64,000 nucleotides of DNA. It comes from Clostridia bacterium (GTDB taxonomy: Bacteria > Bacillota > Clostridia > Oscillospirales > Acutalibacteraceae). The notes beneath the pieces are model-generated. The model was given only the letters and a program-made list of their open reading frames with translations, made no database searches and had not been told where the DNA came from. Both the position numbers and the translations under genes were made by a program. This document shows, in pieces, positions 1 through 8,576 of this stretch (position 1 is its first letter; every line of letters starts with the position of its first letter). Location: positions 31,157 to 95,156 of the forward strand of contig JAFYLQ010000064.1 in assembly GCA_017550105.1 (NCBI GenBank). Reading direction: 5' to 3'.

Positions 1-99
1 AGTGCAGACGACGTTGGCGTTGAGGATTACACAAACTCGGTTAAAACCGACATAACCGCATTTTCGGATATTGTACTTAACGTGCTTAATAATTTATAA
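1..99 (+). CDS. C-terminal end of an unknown protein (partial)
   Basis: Frame 1 is open from the window edge and ends in TAA at 97-99, giving 32 residues that end in ...IVLNVLNNL. A strong terminator follows four bases later, which supports this being a real gene end. No motif is visible in so short a tail and no function can be given. Confidence 0.55.
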   Translation, partial: SADDVGVEDYTNSVKTDITAFSDIVLNVLNNL

Positions 100-102
100 G
101 TC

Positions 103-139
103 AAAAGCCCACATTCTCAAATGAAGAATGTGGGCTTTA
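103..139 (+). terminator. Rho-independent terminator after the partial gene
   Basis: A perfect 14-bp stem (104-117 with 125-138) with a 7-base loop closes on AAAGCCC/GGGCTTT. It lies directly after the stop codon at 99. Confidence 0.8.
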
Positions 140-186
140 TATTATGCACAAATCAAAAGGGCTTTTCTGTGGCTTTCGCACCCTCC

Positions 187-240
187 TGACACCATAGTAC
201 GGCAACGTGCTTATTGTCCCCTACCATACTATGCTTGTCA
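187..240. repeat. Imperfect intergenic palindrome
   Basis: The outer arms TGACA (187-191) and TGTCA (236-240) enclose CATAGTAcGG (193-202) and CCaTACTATG (224-233). There is no U-run, so it is not a simple terminator. It sits between two terminators in a gap without genes. Its role is unknown. Confidence 0.45.
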
Positions 241-252
241 CGGGATTTGGTT

Positions 253-288
253 AAACAAAGCGACCTGAATTTTCAGGTCGCTTTGTTT
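253..288 (-). terminator. Terminator of metA
   Basis: A long stem, AAACAAAGCGACCTGA with its complement ending at 288, lies directly 3' of metA on the minus strand. A short T-rich tail is present on both strands, so it may work in both directions. Confidence 0.8.
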
Positions 289-290
289 TA

Positions 291-1208
291 TTATTTAATT
301 GTTTCAATATCGTACGGTGTAGTCTGGTAAACGAAATAGTTAAGCCAGTTTGTGTACAAAAGATTTGCGTGGGAACGCCAGGTGTTACGGGGAGCCTTTG
401 TAATATCATTATCGGGGAAATAGTTTTTGGGCATTTTAATCTGAAGTCCGCCGTCCTTATCCCTTAGATATTCGTTTTTAAGAGTATCCGTATCATACTC
501 TGAGTGACCCGTAACAAAAATCTGCTTACCGTTTTCGGAGCTTACTATATAAACCCCTGCTTCATCCGAGGAAGCAAGAATTTTAAGCTCGGGTACTGCC
601 TCAATATCCTCACGGTTTACGGTTGTGTAGCGTGAATGGGGCACCATAAAGGTATCGTCAAAGCCACGTAAAAGAATGGATTTTTTATAATCCGCCGTGT
701 GAGTGTACACACCCGAAAGCTTTTCAGGCAAGGGATATTTATTGATACCGTAATGGTAGTAAAGACCCGCCTGAGCACCCCAACAGATATGGAAGGTGCT
801 TGTAACGTTGGTTTTGCTCCATTCCATAATTTCGCAAAGCTCTTCCCAATAGGTTACATCCTCAAAAGCCATTTTTTCAACGGGTGCACCCGTAATTATA
901 AGACCGTCAAACTTTTTGTGCTTAACGTCGTCAAAGGTTTTGTAAAAGGCAAGTAAATACTCCTTGGGAGTGTGCTTGGGCACGTGGGATTTGGTGTGGA
1001 TAAGCTCCAGCTCCACCTGTAAGGGTGAGTTACCGAGGAGCCTTGAAAGCTGGGTTTCCGTTTCCGTCTTTTTAGGCATAAGGTTCAACACCAGAATCTT
1101 CAAGGGTCGTATATCCTGAGTTATGGCACGGTTATCGGTCATAACAAATATATTTTCATCCGCAAGGGTTTTAACTGCGGGTAATTCGTTAGGAACTTTA
1201 ATGGGCAT
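291..1208 (-). CDS. metA: Homoserine O-acetyltransferase (MetA family)
   Basis: This enzyme acylates L-homoserine as the committed step of methionine synthesis. The 305-residue length is normal for the family. The catalytic Cys142 lies in HICWGAQAG, and His235 and Glu237 lie in VTGHSEYD. Glu111 in GAPVEKM is the residue that, by established work on MetA, marks acetyl-CoA rather than succinyl-CoA use. The neighbouring metY uses O-acetylhomoserine, which agrees with this. The start is supported by an AGAAGGAGG-like site just upstream. A repeat-rich gap separates it from metY, so the two are probably not one simple operon. No SAM riboswitch was recognised in its leader. Confidence 0.95.
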   Translation of the reverse strand: MPIKVPNELPAVKTLADENIFVMTDNRAITQDIRPLKILVLNLMPKKTETETQLSRLLGNSPLQVELELIHTKSHVPKHTPKEYLLAFYKTFDDVKHKKFDGLIITGAPVEKMAFEDVTYWEELCEIMEWSKTNVTSTFHICWGAQAGLYYHYGINKYPLPEKLSGVYTHTADYKKSILLRGFDDTFMVPHSRYTTVNREDIEAVPELKILASSDEAGVYIVSSENGKQIFVTGHSEYDTDTLKNEYLRDKDGGLQIKMPKNYFPDNDITKAPRNTWRSHANLLYTNWLNYFVYQTTPYDIETIK

Positions 1209-1224
1209 ACCTTATACCTCCTTC

Positions 1225-1295
1225 TGTACAAAAATGAATAATGAATATTGAATAAAGAATAATGAATAATTTCGGGACTGCGTCAGCATTATAGG
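1225..1295. repeat. Dispersed AT-rich repeat, copy 1
   Basis: Short units such as AATGAATATTGAATAAAG are followed by a GC-rich core beginning TTCGGGACTGCGTCAGC and ending CATTATAGG. Related cores occur at 4.7 kb and, reversed, at 31.2 kb. It is intergenic and looks like a small non-autonomous repeat. Confidence 0.6.
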
Positions 1296-1344
1296 ACCCT
1301 CCACCGTCTGGCGACGGTCCCCCTCCCTCCTAAAGCAGGGAGGC
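1296..1344. repeat. Double-hairpin CT-rich repeat
   Basis: Two small hairpins stand side by side: ACCGTC-TGGC-GACGGT at 1303-1318 and CCTCCCT-N8-AGGGAGG at 1322-1343. It is adjacent to the AT-rich repeat and to the larger palindrome. It may be a separate insertion unit; no gene fits here. Confidence 0.5.
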
Positions 1345-1366
1345 ATACCTTCGTCCAACCTAAGAA

Positions 1367-1463
1367 TTTTCGGGATTTTGATGAAGAACGCAGATTTAGA
1401 ATGCGACGCTGTATGAAGATACTGCGAGCAGGCTAAATCAAGTTATTCGCAAAATACCGGAAA
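1367..1463 (-). ncRNA. 97-nt interrupted palindrome, possible structured RNA or repeat
   Basis: Nested complementary arms are visible: TTTTCGG with CCGGAAA, ATTTTG with CAAAAT, GATTTAG with CTAAATC, and a terminal CGCtGTAT-GAAG-ATACtGCG. The element ends one base before the metY stop codon, so it would form the 3' end of the metY transcript. It has no U-run and is more elaborate than a terminator. Whether it acts as RNA or is a mobile palindromic repeat cannot be decided here. Confidence 0.45.
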
Positions 1464-2744
1464 TTATTCGCCGAGTGCCTGTTTAAGGTCGGCTATTAAG
1501 TCCTCTGCATTTTCAAGACCGCAGGAAAGTCTAACAAGGTTGTTTGTAATACCGCAGGCAATAAGCTCGTCGTCGTTCATCTGTCTGTGAGTTGCGTTTG
1601 CAGGATGTAAGCAGCAGCTTCTTGCATCGGCAACGTGAGTTTCAATAGCAATGAGCTTAAGCTTTTTCATAAACTCCTCAGCGGCTTTTCTGCCACCCTT
1701 AACGCCGAAACTAACAACACCGCAGGTGCCGTTGGGAAGGTATTTTTTTGCTAATTCGTGGTATTTGTCACCGGGAAGGTCTGCATAGGTAACCCAATCA
1801 ATCTTATCGCTTGACTGAAGGAATTTAGCAACTGCAAGACCGTTTTCGCAATGTCTTTTCATACGAACGTGAAGGCTTTCAAGACCAAGGTTAAGGTAGA
1901 AAGCGTTCTGAGGTGACTGAATTGAACCGAAGTCACGCATAAGCTGAGCAGTAGCCTTTGTAATAAATGCACCCTCTTTGCCGAATTTTTCAGCGTAGGT
2001 AATGCCGTGGTAGCTGTCGTCAGGTGTGCAAAGTCCGGGGAATTTATCCGCGTGAGCCATCCAGTCGAATTTACCGCTATCTACGATGCAACCGCCAACT
2101 GCGGCACCGTGACCATCCATATATTTTGTGGTTGAGTGGGTAACAATATCTGCACCCCACTCGAAGGGTCGGCAACCGTAGGGTGTTGCAAAGGTGTTGT
2201 CGATAATAAGGGGAACACCGTGAGCGTGAGCAGCATTTGCAAATTTCTCAATATCAAGAACAGTAAGGGCAGGGTTTGCAATGGTTTCGCCAAAAACCGC
2301 CTTTGTATTGGGTCTGAATGCAGCGTTAAGCTCTTCCTCGGTGCAGTCGGGTGAAACAAATGTAAAATCAATACCCATTCTTTTCATTGTAACTGCAAAA
2401 AGGTTATATGTACCGCCGTAAATTGTAGCGGATGAAACAACGTGGTCACCACAGGAAGCAATGTTGAATATTGCATAGAAGGAAGCCGCCTGACCTGAGG
2501 ATGTAAGCATTGCGGCTGTACCGCCCTCAAGCTCTGCAATTTTTGCGGCTACGTAGTCGTTTGTGGGGTTCTGAAGACGGGTATAGAAATAACCGCTTGC
2601 TTCAAGGTCAAAAAGCTTTCCCATATCCTCGCTTGTAGCGTATTTAAAGGTTGTGCTCTGCACAATGGGAATCTGACGGGGCTCACCGTTACCGGGTGTA
2701 TAACCGCCCTGTACACATTTAGTTTCTATTCTGTAATCACTCAT
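1464..2744 (-). CDS. metY: O-acetylhomoserine sulfhydrylase (MetY, PLP-dependent)
   Basis: The enzyme makes homocysteine from O-acetylhomoserine and sulfide. The 426-residue product begins MSDYRIETKCVQGGY and carries the family signatures: the Cys/Met-metabolism fold, the PLP-binding lysine in HSTTKYMDGHG, and a C-terminal SCGLEN motif. A longer reading frame begins at 2924 but would run through the upstream gene. The ATG at 2742-2744 has an AGAAAGGAAG site at good spacing and gives the usual family length. The upstream dockerin gene ends 25 bases away on the same strand, so the two may share a transcript. Confidence 0.95.
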   Translation of the reverse strand: MSDYRIETKCVQGGYTPGNGEPRQIPIVQSTTFKYATSEDMGKLFDLEASGYFYTRLQNPTNDYVAAKIAELEGGTAAMLTSSGQAASFYAIFNIASCGDHVVSSATIYGGTYNLFAVTMKRMGIDFTFVSPDCTEEELNAAFRPNTKAVFGETIANPALTVLDIEKFANAAHAHGVPLIIDNTFATPYGCRPFEWGADIVTHSTTKYMDGHGAAVGGCIVDSGKFDWMAHADKFPGLCTPDDSYHGITYAEKFGKEGAFITKATAQLMRDFGSIQSPQNAFYLNLGLESLHVRMKRHCENGLAVAKFLQSSDKIDWVTYADLPGDKYHELAKKYLPNGTCGVVSFGVKGGRKAAEEFMKKLKLIAIETHVADARSCCLHPANATHRQMNDDELIACGITNNLVRLSCGLENAEDLIADLKQALGE

Positions 2745-2769
2745 TTTTGTATCTTCCTTTCTCTGAGTG

Positions 2770-3471
2770 TTAATCTGTAACAATAACGCACCAATAGAAG
2801 TTGCGTCCGTCGGCTGAAAAAGCACCAACACCGATTTTTCTGAAATCCTTGTTAAGAAGTGCCTTTTCACTTTGGGGGTCGTTAAAGAAATTCTGTGCCG
2901 CCTGAGCATTACCGAAGGATGCACTTGTAATCATTTTATCTGCCACGGTGCATTCAATACCCATTTCCTCGAGTATTTTGAAGTAGTAGGAGCCATCCTC
3001 ACGAAGGAGTGCCGTACCCGTTTTGGTAGCATACTCCTGAGCCGCAACCCTTGCCGCCTCGCAAAGCTCGGGCGACATTGTAAGACGTATGGATTTTTGG
3101 TCCTCTTCAAAACGGTAATCGTTCACAAGCTCGGTAAATTCATCGGGCTTTTCGTCGAATTCATAGGCTTCCATATACTCCTTAGGAAGCTGACCTGCCG
3201 CCGTACGAAGAATAAGACGTGCGTCAACGGTAGTAATGTCACCGTCACCGTCCATATCCGCCGCCTCATAATCAAGACCGAAAAGCTCGTGCTCGTAAAT
3301 ACCGGCACTTACCATAAGGGCAATTCTTGCATCCACGGTGGTAATGTAAGCGTCGTTATCAATATCGCCATAGCAACGTACAATCTCTATAGCACCCATG
3401 GGCATTACGTTGAACGCTATAAGGATACCCACAAGAGCAACCGCTACTATAACCTTAATCTTCTTGCTCAT
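2770..3471 (-). CDS. Secreted dockerin type I plus CAP/SCP-domain protein
   Basis: An N-terminal hydrophobic segment (about residues 5-28) marks export or membrane anchoring. Two dockerin type I repeats follow: GDIDNDAYITTVDARIAL (about 35-52) and ADMDGDGDITTVDARLIL (about 71-88), each a calcium loop plus helix. The C-terminal part (about 115-233) ends in KIGVGA...GRNFYWCVIV, typical of CAP (SCP/PR-1-like) domains. Dockerins bind cohesins on scaffoldins; no cohesin is in this window. CAP domains are common on extracellular proteins of unclear activity. A good promoter lies 45 bases upstream. It lies just before metY, an odd partner. Confidence 0.85.
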   Translation of the reverse strand: MSKKIKVIVAVALVGILIAFNVMPMGAIEIVRCYGDIDNDAYITTVDARIALMVSAGIYEHELFGLDYEAADMDGDGDITTVDARLILRTAAGQLPKEYMEAYEFDEKPDEFTELVNDYRFEEDQKSIRLTMSPELCEAARVAAQEYATKTGTALLREDGSYYFKILEEMGIECTVADKMITSASFGNAQAAQNFFNDPQSEKALLNKDFRKIGVGAFSADGRNFYWCVIVTD

Positions 3472-3515
3472 ACAACCACCTTTCTGAAGTCTGCACTCCC
3501 CTATTTTGATAGTTA

Positions 3516-3544
3516 ATTATACTATAATAAAACAAAAATTGCAA
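3516..3544 (-). promoter_or_regulatory. Sigma-A-type promoter for the dockerin-CAP gene
   Basis: On the minus strand TTGCAA and TATAAT stand 17 bases apart. They lie about 45 bases upstream of the ATG at 3471. Confidence 0.6.
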
Positions 3545-3577
3545 TAGCAGTACAACTAATTAACAAACACGTAACAA

Positions 3578-3603
3578 AAAAGGAGCCCTTCGGCTCCTTT
3601 TAA
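3578..3603 (-). terminator. Terminator of the metallophosphoesterase gene
   Basis: AAAGGAGCC and GGCTCCTTT enclose a CTTC loop, followed on the minus strand by six T. It begins directly after the stop codon of the gene at 3606. Confidence 0.85.
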
Positions 3604-3605
3604 AA

Positions 3606-4679
3606 TTATATCTCAGTATCGGTAATACGGGGGATTTCGATTGACTCGGTGTAAAGTGTGCGGGGATTGTTTTCGTCAAGGACGATAAGTCTGCCGCCAC
3701 GCTCCTTGCCGTAGGTAAAGTAGCCTGCGCCGATGGTCTGATAAAGGTCAATGCCCTCAACGTTCATACGGAAGTCGTTAATATGGTCGTGGCCAAAGAA
3801 AGCGGCGAAAATATCCCCTGTTTTCTGCCAACTCTCAAGCTGATTTCTGTAAGTCTTTTCCATATTGGGCGGACAGGGAACCTCACGGACTCTGCCCTCC
3901 TGAATTTTGTTGCCCAGAACGTAATAATTGCCGTCACGTTCAAAGGTATATTCGTCGTTTGCGGTTACTTCCTTGTATCCGTCAAGCTCCTGCTGAACAG
4001 GAATATGCTGAAAAAGAATTGCAGGAACACTCACACCACCGTTTGCCTTCTTTAATTCCTCGGCTTTAGTCTCGTACCAATTAATCTGACAATCGTGAAC
4101 GTGGTCATAGGAGTTTTCGCCATTGGAATTGGTTTCGTAATCGTTGGAGTCCATAAGCCAGAGTGCAAAAGCATCCTTTTTACCCTTAGAATCCTTAATG
4201 GTAATACAACAGTTGCCGCAGCCGTAAACGTCCGCATCATTAAGATTTGAACGGCAGTTCGCATATTCCATATACATCATCATCTGAAATTCTGTGTGGA
4301 AGCCAACCTCACCGTCGTGGTTGCCAAAAACAACACCCAAGGGGATATTACGCTTTCTGATGGGTGCGGTAATATCCTCGATAGTCTGCTTAATATAATC
4401 GTAGGTGAACTCTTCCCAATAACCGCTTACGTTATCACCGCCGAAAACAACCATATCGGGATTTGTTTTTTCAACAAGCTGTTCAATAACGTTTATGGTC
4501 TCCTTGTATCTGCTTTCGGGAATTTCACGGTTTTCGTCGTCATCCATTACGGGTTGAACACAATGGATATCGGTAATATGTAAAATTTTAAACTTACCGT
4601 CCGCACCGAATTTAAGGGGTGCGGGGGTTTCACGTTTAAATCTGTCTGTTTTCCATTTTCTGGGTAATCCCATTGCCAT
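3606..4679 (-). CDS. Calcineurin-like metallophosphoesterase
   Basis: The 357-residue protein shows all metal-binding blocks of the family: DIH (residues 37-39), GGDN (about 80-83), GNHDGE, FQHIP and GHDHIND near the C-terminus. The layout is like the Dcr2/purple-acid-phosphatase-related group, which hydrolyses phosphoesters. There is no clear signal peptide, so it is probably cytoplasmic. It stands alone between a terminator and a repeat-filled gap. The substrate cannot be read from sequence. Confidence 0.88.
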   Translation of the reverse strand: MAMGLPRKWKTDRFKRETPAPLKFGADGKFKILHITDIHCVQPVMDDDENREIPESRYKETINVIEQLVEKTNPDMVVFGGDNVSGYWEEFTYDYIKQTIEDITAPIRKRNIPLGVVFGNHDGEVGFHTEFQMMMYMEYANCRSNLNDADVYGCGNCCITIKDSKGKKDAFALWLMDSNDYETNSNGENSYDHVHDCQINWYETKAEELKKANGGVSVPAILFQHIPVQQELDGYKEVTANDEYTFERDGNYYVLGNKIQEGRVREVPCPPNMEKTYRNQLESWQKTGDIFAAFFGHDHINDFRMNVEGIDLYQTIGAGYFTYGKERGGRLIVLDENNPRTLYTESIEIPRITDTEI

Positions 4680-4689
4680 AATAATTTAC

Positions 4690-4861
4690 CTCCGTAAATT
4701 TAATGAATATTGAAAGAAGAATAATGAATAATGAATAATTTCGGGACCTGCGGTCGGCATTATAGTCGGATTGGCAGAAAATTGCCACTTAACACTTTCA
4801 ATTACAGCTATACAATCGGCTTTGCCCCTTTAATTACGAATTATGAATTACGAATTACGAA
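4690..4861. repeat. Dispersed AT-rich repeat, copy 2
   Basis: AT-rich units (AATAATGAATAATG; AATTACGAATTATG) flank a GC-rich core TTCGGGACCTGCGGTCGGC. It fills the gap between the phosphoesterase and the aminopeptidase. The core is the reverse complement of the one near 31.24 kb. Confidence 0.65.
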
Positions 4862-6088
4862 TTAAAATGCCCAGTTGCCGTTTTTAAATATGGGGTATGC
4901 CACACCGTCTTTATAGCCTGTAATTTCAAGGTCGGGGGCACCTATCATAAAGTCCACGTGAATCATACTGTCGTTAACACCAAGTGCCTGACATTCCTCA
5001 AGGCTCTTTTCCTCAAAGCCGTCAATAGTATCGCAGAAGCCTCTGCCAAGAGCCACGTGACAGCTTGCATTCTCATCAAAAAGGGTGTTATAGAAAAGTA
5101 TTCCGGTGTTAGCAATGGGGCTATCGTGAGGAATAAGCGCAAGTTCACCAAGATACTTTGCACCCTCGTCCATAGAAAGCATTTTGTCAAGTAAATCCTT
5201 ACCTACCTTAGCGTCCCATTCAACCGCTTTACCATCCTTGAAAACTATATAGAAATCGTCAATAATCTGACTCTGCCATGAAAGGGGCTTTGTGGAAACC
5301 ACCTTACCCTCGGCAAGACCCTTTTTAGGTGAAATGAACACCTCCTGTGTGGGCATATTGGGGTTAAAGAAATTACCGCTGAGCGTGGTTTCACCGCCGC
5401 CGCACCAATGGCTCTCGGGAATTAGCCAAGCCTTAAAATCGGTGCCGTTAGCACTCTTGTAATGAAGGTAATCAAACTTTTTATCGTTGAGATATGCAGT
5501 CCTCTTTTTAAGGTTTGCGTTGTGGTTTCTCCAGGCTTCCTCGGGGTCGTTATCCTTGGTAACGTAAACAGTTTCAAGAATTGCATCCCAAAGCATATTA
5601 TAAGCCTTGTTTTTTGTTTCGTTGGGGAACACCCTTTTTGCCCATGCGTAAGAGGGCACCGCCGCAATACACCACTGGTCCTTATTTTCAAGGGCATCGC
5701 TGTATTTTTTAGTGATTTTATAACGTGCCATCTGTGATTTCTGCATTTTTTCACGGTTGACACCTGCAAGACCGTAAGGGTCCTCACTCTCAATATAAAT
5801 ACGGCAAGGAACCTCCTCAACCATTAATTTAAGGCGTTCCTCCTGCCAAGCGGGAACCTCACTTAAGGACTTAAGGCTTCTGTGCTTGTAGTTGAGCTTT
5901 GTAACCGCCTGAAAAGCCCAGTCAACCTCAACCCTTGAAGCACCTGCTTTATAGCACTCGGCAACAAGAATTGTAATAAATTCATGCTGGTCCGCCTCAC
6001 AATAGATTCTTACGGGCTGACCCTTTTTTATATTTACGCCCACTCTTGCAATAAGACGGGCATACTTTTTTTGCATCGTTTTAGTCAT
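4862..6088 (-). CDS. Aminopeptidase, M29 family (AmpS/PepS type)
   Basis: A metal-dependent cytoplasmic aminopeptidase of 408 residues, the usual size for M29. Candidate metal ligands known from the family are present in order: Glu in TQEVF, Glu in YLGELAL, His in NASCHVALG and HxD in HVDFMIG. I chose the ATG at 6086-6088 because AAAGGTGA lies at normal spacing and the product begins in the conserved KKYARLI segment; the longer frame to 6142 adds 18 unlikely residues. It appears to be monocistronic. Confidence 0.9.
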   Translation of the reverse strand: MTKTMQKKYARLIARVGVNIKKGQPVRIYCEADQHEFITILVAECYKAGASRVEVDWAFQAVTKLNYKHRSLKSLSEVPAWQEERLKLMVEEVPCRIYIESEDPYGLAGVNREKMQKSQMARYKITKKYSDALENKDQWCIAAVPSYAWAKRVFPNETKNKAYNMLWDAILETVYVTKDNDPEEAWRNHNANLKKRTAYLNDKKFDYLHYKSANGTDFKAWLIPESHWCGGGETTLSGNFFNPNMPTQEVFISPKKGLAEGKVVSTKPLSWQSQIIDDFYIVFKDGKAVEWDAKVGKDLLDKMLSMDEGAKYLGELALIPHDSPIANTGILFYNTLFDENASCHVALGRGFCDTIDGFEEKSLEECQALGVNDSMIHVDFMIGAPDLEITGYKDGVAYPIFKNGNWAF

Positions 6089-6183
6089 AGAATCACCTTT
6101 TAAATTAAATGGATTTATAATAATTATTTTACCACAAAACAATTATTAATACAACAAGCAGTTAAGAAATGATTTATTCCAGT

Positions 6184-6230
6184 AAAGCTGTCACAAGTTC
6201 TATGTATCATACAACTTGTGACAGCTTTTA
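6184..6230. terminator. Long hairpin between converging units
   Basis: A 16-bp stem (AAAGCTGTCACAAGTT with its complement) lies between the start region of the aminopeptidase gene and the end of the Ig-like gene. It probably ends the 12.07-to-6.24 kb transcript. A T-rich tail is clearer on the plus strand. Confidence 0.6.
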
Positions 6231-6241
6231 CTCTCTTTTAT

Positions 6242-7090
6242 TCAATCTTTGACTGTTACATTCATAATTTTTGAGATTTTTGCGGTTTTATCTATTGAGT
6301 ACGCAGTATATACAACACGATACTCTCCGGGTATCGTTGTATCAACGTAAGAATTTGTTGTGATATTGCCGACGTTTGATGTTTGAGAAATAACGTATTT
6401 CATAGGTTCAAAAACTGAATCTTTACTCACAGAAACCCTGTCGGAATAAAGTTCAAAATCGGGATCATTTACGTCCCCGCTTATTTTTGCATTTACCGAC
6501 GCGGTCTTTTCATCACCATACTCATTCACAACACGAAAAGTGATTTTGTAATTTTCCGGTGAAATCATTTCTCTTTGATGAGTGACTTGTGAAGTTATAT
6601 TTTTACCGAAGCCGTCGTACGCTACCAACGCATCTTCAGATTGTAGATATTCAATAAGATTATCTAAGTTTTCTGCCTCAAGTGTCAAAAGACGAGGAAC
6701 ATCCAAGGAAGGACCTGTATAATTTTCAAAAATCAGAACTCTTTTTTCAGTTAATGTGTGTCCGTTGGCATCAACGCAAATATAATTTACAATTTTCCTG
6801 TTTAAGGTGCCTTCAGCGGTTATGATTGCACCGGCTTCACTTGTAATATCATTTCCGTATCCATCGTCAACATACACACCCTCCATAAGGTCAAGAGTAT
6901 GACTTCCGTCGAAAACAAGCTCTTCTGTTTCAAAGGTGATAGCACCTTGTTTCTCTGAAGGTTTCGGTGCAACCTCCGGAGCAATATCGTGAGGAAGAAC
7001 ATAAACGTAAAAAAGAAATGCTGTAAGCAAGATTGATGCAACAATACCTATTAAATTGAAAAATGTTTTAATCGTTCTGTTGCTTAACAC
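6242..7090 (-). CDS. Membrane-anchored Ig-like (DUF5011-like) protein
   Basis: The product has a short basic N-terminus, one membrane span (about residues 10-33) and then an extracellular part built of beta-rich Ig-like repeats. The last ends PGEYRVVYTAYSID, typical of DUF5011-like domains. I chose a GTG start at 7088-7090 because GAGGAGG lies 8-9 bases upstream; the upstream ATG codons lie deep inside the kinase gene. The start overlaps the end of the BY-kinase gene by 23 bases, so the two are coupled. It resembles the protein at 10015. Its role is unknown; a sensor or anchor beside the polysaccharide co-polymerase is an inference. Confidence 0.8.
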   Translation of the reverse strand: MLSNRTIKTFFNLIGIVASILLTAFLFYVYVLPHDIAPEVAPKPSEKQGAITFETEELVFDGSHTLDLMEGVYVDDGYGNDITSEAGAIITAEGTLNRKIVNYICVDANGHTLTEKRVLIFENYTGPSLDVPRLLTLEAENLDNLIEYLQSEDALVAYDGFGKNITSQVTHQREMISPENYKITFRVVNEYGDEKTASVNAKISGDVNDPDFELYSDRVSVSKDSVFEPMKYVISQTSNVGNITTNSYVDTTIPGEYRVVYTAYSIDKTAKISKIMNVTVKD

Positions 7091-8576
7091 TCTTTTTATC
7101 CTCCTCGTAGCCATAGCCGGCACCATATCTGCCATATCCATAGCCATATTTACCATATCCGTACTTACCATAATTGTCCGATTCTACGGAAACACCATTG
7201 AAAACGTAACCGATTATATCGGCTTCTGACTCCTTGAGTACGGATAAGGAATCAACAACCTTTGACTTATATGCATAATCATATCTCACAACATAAAGCA
7301 AGGCATCGCAAAAATCATTTATAAGAATAACGTCCTCACAACCTAATGCAGGCGGTGTATCAACAAGCACGTAATCGTAATCTTCTTTAAAACGCTTAAC
7401 AAGATTATAAAGATTTCGAGAAATCAGTCCAGAAACGTGGTTTTCAGGTGTACGGCTTCCAAAGAAATCAAACGAAGCGGAGCTGTTATTAAATGTTACG
7501 TTAATCGGCATATCCTTTGACGTATCAATTGACCCAAACTCATCAGGGAAATCCGATTTTGTAAGGTTAGCATAACTATAAGCTTCGTCGCTTATAGATT
7601 TCCACAAATTCTGTTTTCTTATATCACCGTCAATAAGCAAAACCTTCTTCCCGTGCTTTGCGAAGTAATAAGCAAGATTCAATGAAACCAATGACTTTCC
7701 CTCACGTGGCAGCGTACTTGTTATCAACAGCACTTTTTTGTCTTTGCCCAATTCCTTTTCCACATGTATTCTCAACGTTTCGAATTTTTCTGACATAAAG
7801 TAATCTTCATGTGAAGTGATAATCATAGGAGTACCGCTGTTCTTTTTGCTTCGTTTTTTTCTTTTATGCTTAGTCAACGTCGCCAGACGCGAAATACTTA
7901 TGGTGTTTTGTATTTCATCCTCATGGTGAACGGCATTACGGAAAACAGAAAGAATAATAAGCGGCAAAATGACAACCAAAGCACCTGCGGCGCATCCCAT
8001 AAACACATTTTTTTCATATTCGGGCTCGTTATGGGGTTCTGTCGGAAGTGTTGGTTTATCTATAAAAGTAAATTTTGTTTCTCCGATTACGAATCTAGCC
8101 ACATCCGGACAAACCTTTATAGCCGCCTCAAGTACTTTTTGTGCATCAAATGGGTCCGAGCTTGTAACGTACATTGTTATAACGTTTGATTTAGGTATAA
8201 CATTAGCAGAAATAGAGCCATTGATAGAATCTTCACCGAGCTCTTTTTTTAATGCATCGCGAAAAATTTCACTACTCAAAATATGCGGAAAAGTAAGGCT
8301 TAACTGTTCTGCCGAGCCGGTATCATAAGAAAAAGTGTAGCCACTTCCATCCAAAGCATCGACGTTCGTCGTAGTTACCATAAAAGTTGATTCAGAACGA
8401 TAAATGGGGGTAAAGGTACGCATGGTATAGCCAAAAGCTAAAACACTGCAAACAAGCGACGAAACGACAGCCATCCACCAGAATTTGGATAAGTATCTGA
8501 AAAAATTATGCAAACCGATGAAGAAGTTAACGTACAATTCCTGTTCGGGCTGTTTTTCAATCAACTTTTCCATCAT
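7068..8576 (-). CDS. Wzz/BY-kinase fusion (polysaccharide tyrosine autokinase), first of a pair
   Basis: The N-terminal part (about 1-215) is a Wzz-like chain-length domain with spans near residues 33-52 and 192-213. The C-terminal part is a bacterial tyrosine kinase: Walker A STLPREGKS (287-295), Walker A' VLLIDGD (312-318), Walker B DYVLVDTPP (401-409). The tail (about 469-490) is a run of Tyr/Gly repeats, the expected autophosphorylation cluster. Such proteins control polymer length and export of capsule or exopolysaccharide. The start overlaps the second kinase gene by 20 bases and has AAGGAGG. ATG at either 8576 or 8573 is possible. Confidence 0.9.
   Translation of the reverse strand: MMEKLIEKQPEQELYVNFFIGLHNFFRYLSKFWWMAVVSSLVCSVLAFGYTMRTFTPIYRSESTFMVTTTNVDALDGSGYTFSYDTGSAEQLSLTFPHILSSEIFRDALKKELGEDSINGSISANVIPKSNVITMYVTSSDPFDAQKVLEAAIKVCPDVARFVIGETKFTFIDKPTLPTEPHNEPEYEKNVFMGCAAGALVVILPLIILSVFRNAVHHEDEIQNTISISRLATLTKHKRKKRSKKNSGTPMIITSHEDYFMSEKFETLRIHVEKELGKDKKVLLITSTLPREGKSLVSLNLAYYFAKHGKKVLLIDGDIRKQNLWKSISDEAYSYANLTKSDFPDEFGSIDTSKDMPINVTFNNSSASFDFFGSRTPENHVSGLISRNLYNLVKRFKEDYDYVLVDTPPALGCEDVILINDFCDALLYVVRYDYAYKSKVVDSLSVLKESEADIIGYVFNGVSVESDNYGKYGYGKYGYGYGRYGAGYGYEEDKKSVKQQND

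Noticed and set aside
1209-1463. SAM riboswitch in front of metA
   Set aside because: The conserved core of SAM-I could not be found. The region instead carries repeats and a long palindrome that differs from known riboswitches.
2745-2924. Longer N-terminus for metY, starting at 2924
   Set aside because: It would add 60 residues that read through the upstream gene. The family starts at the ATG at 2744, where a ribosome site is present.
2872-3516. Open frame of 214 residues opposite the dockerin-CAP gene
   Set aside because: It is antisense to a gene with clear dockerin and CAP motifs and a good start. Its product has no motif, and no ribosome site was seen.
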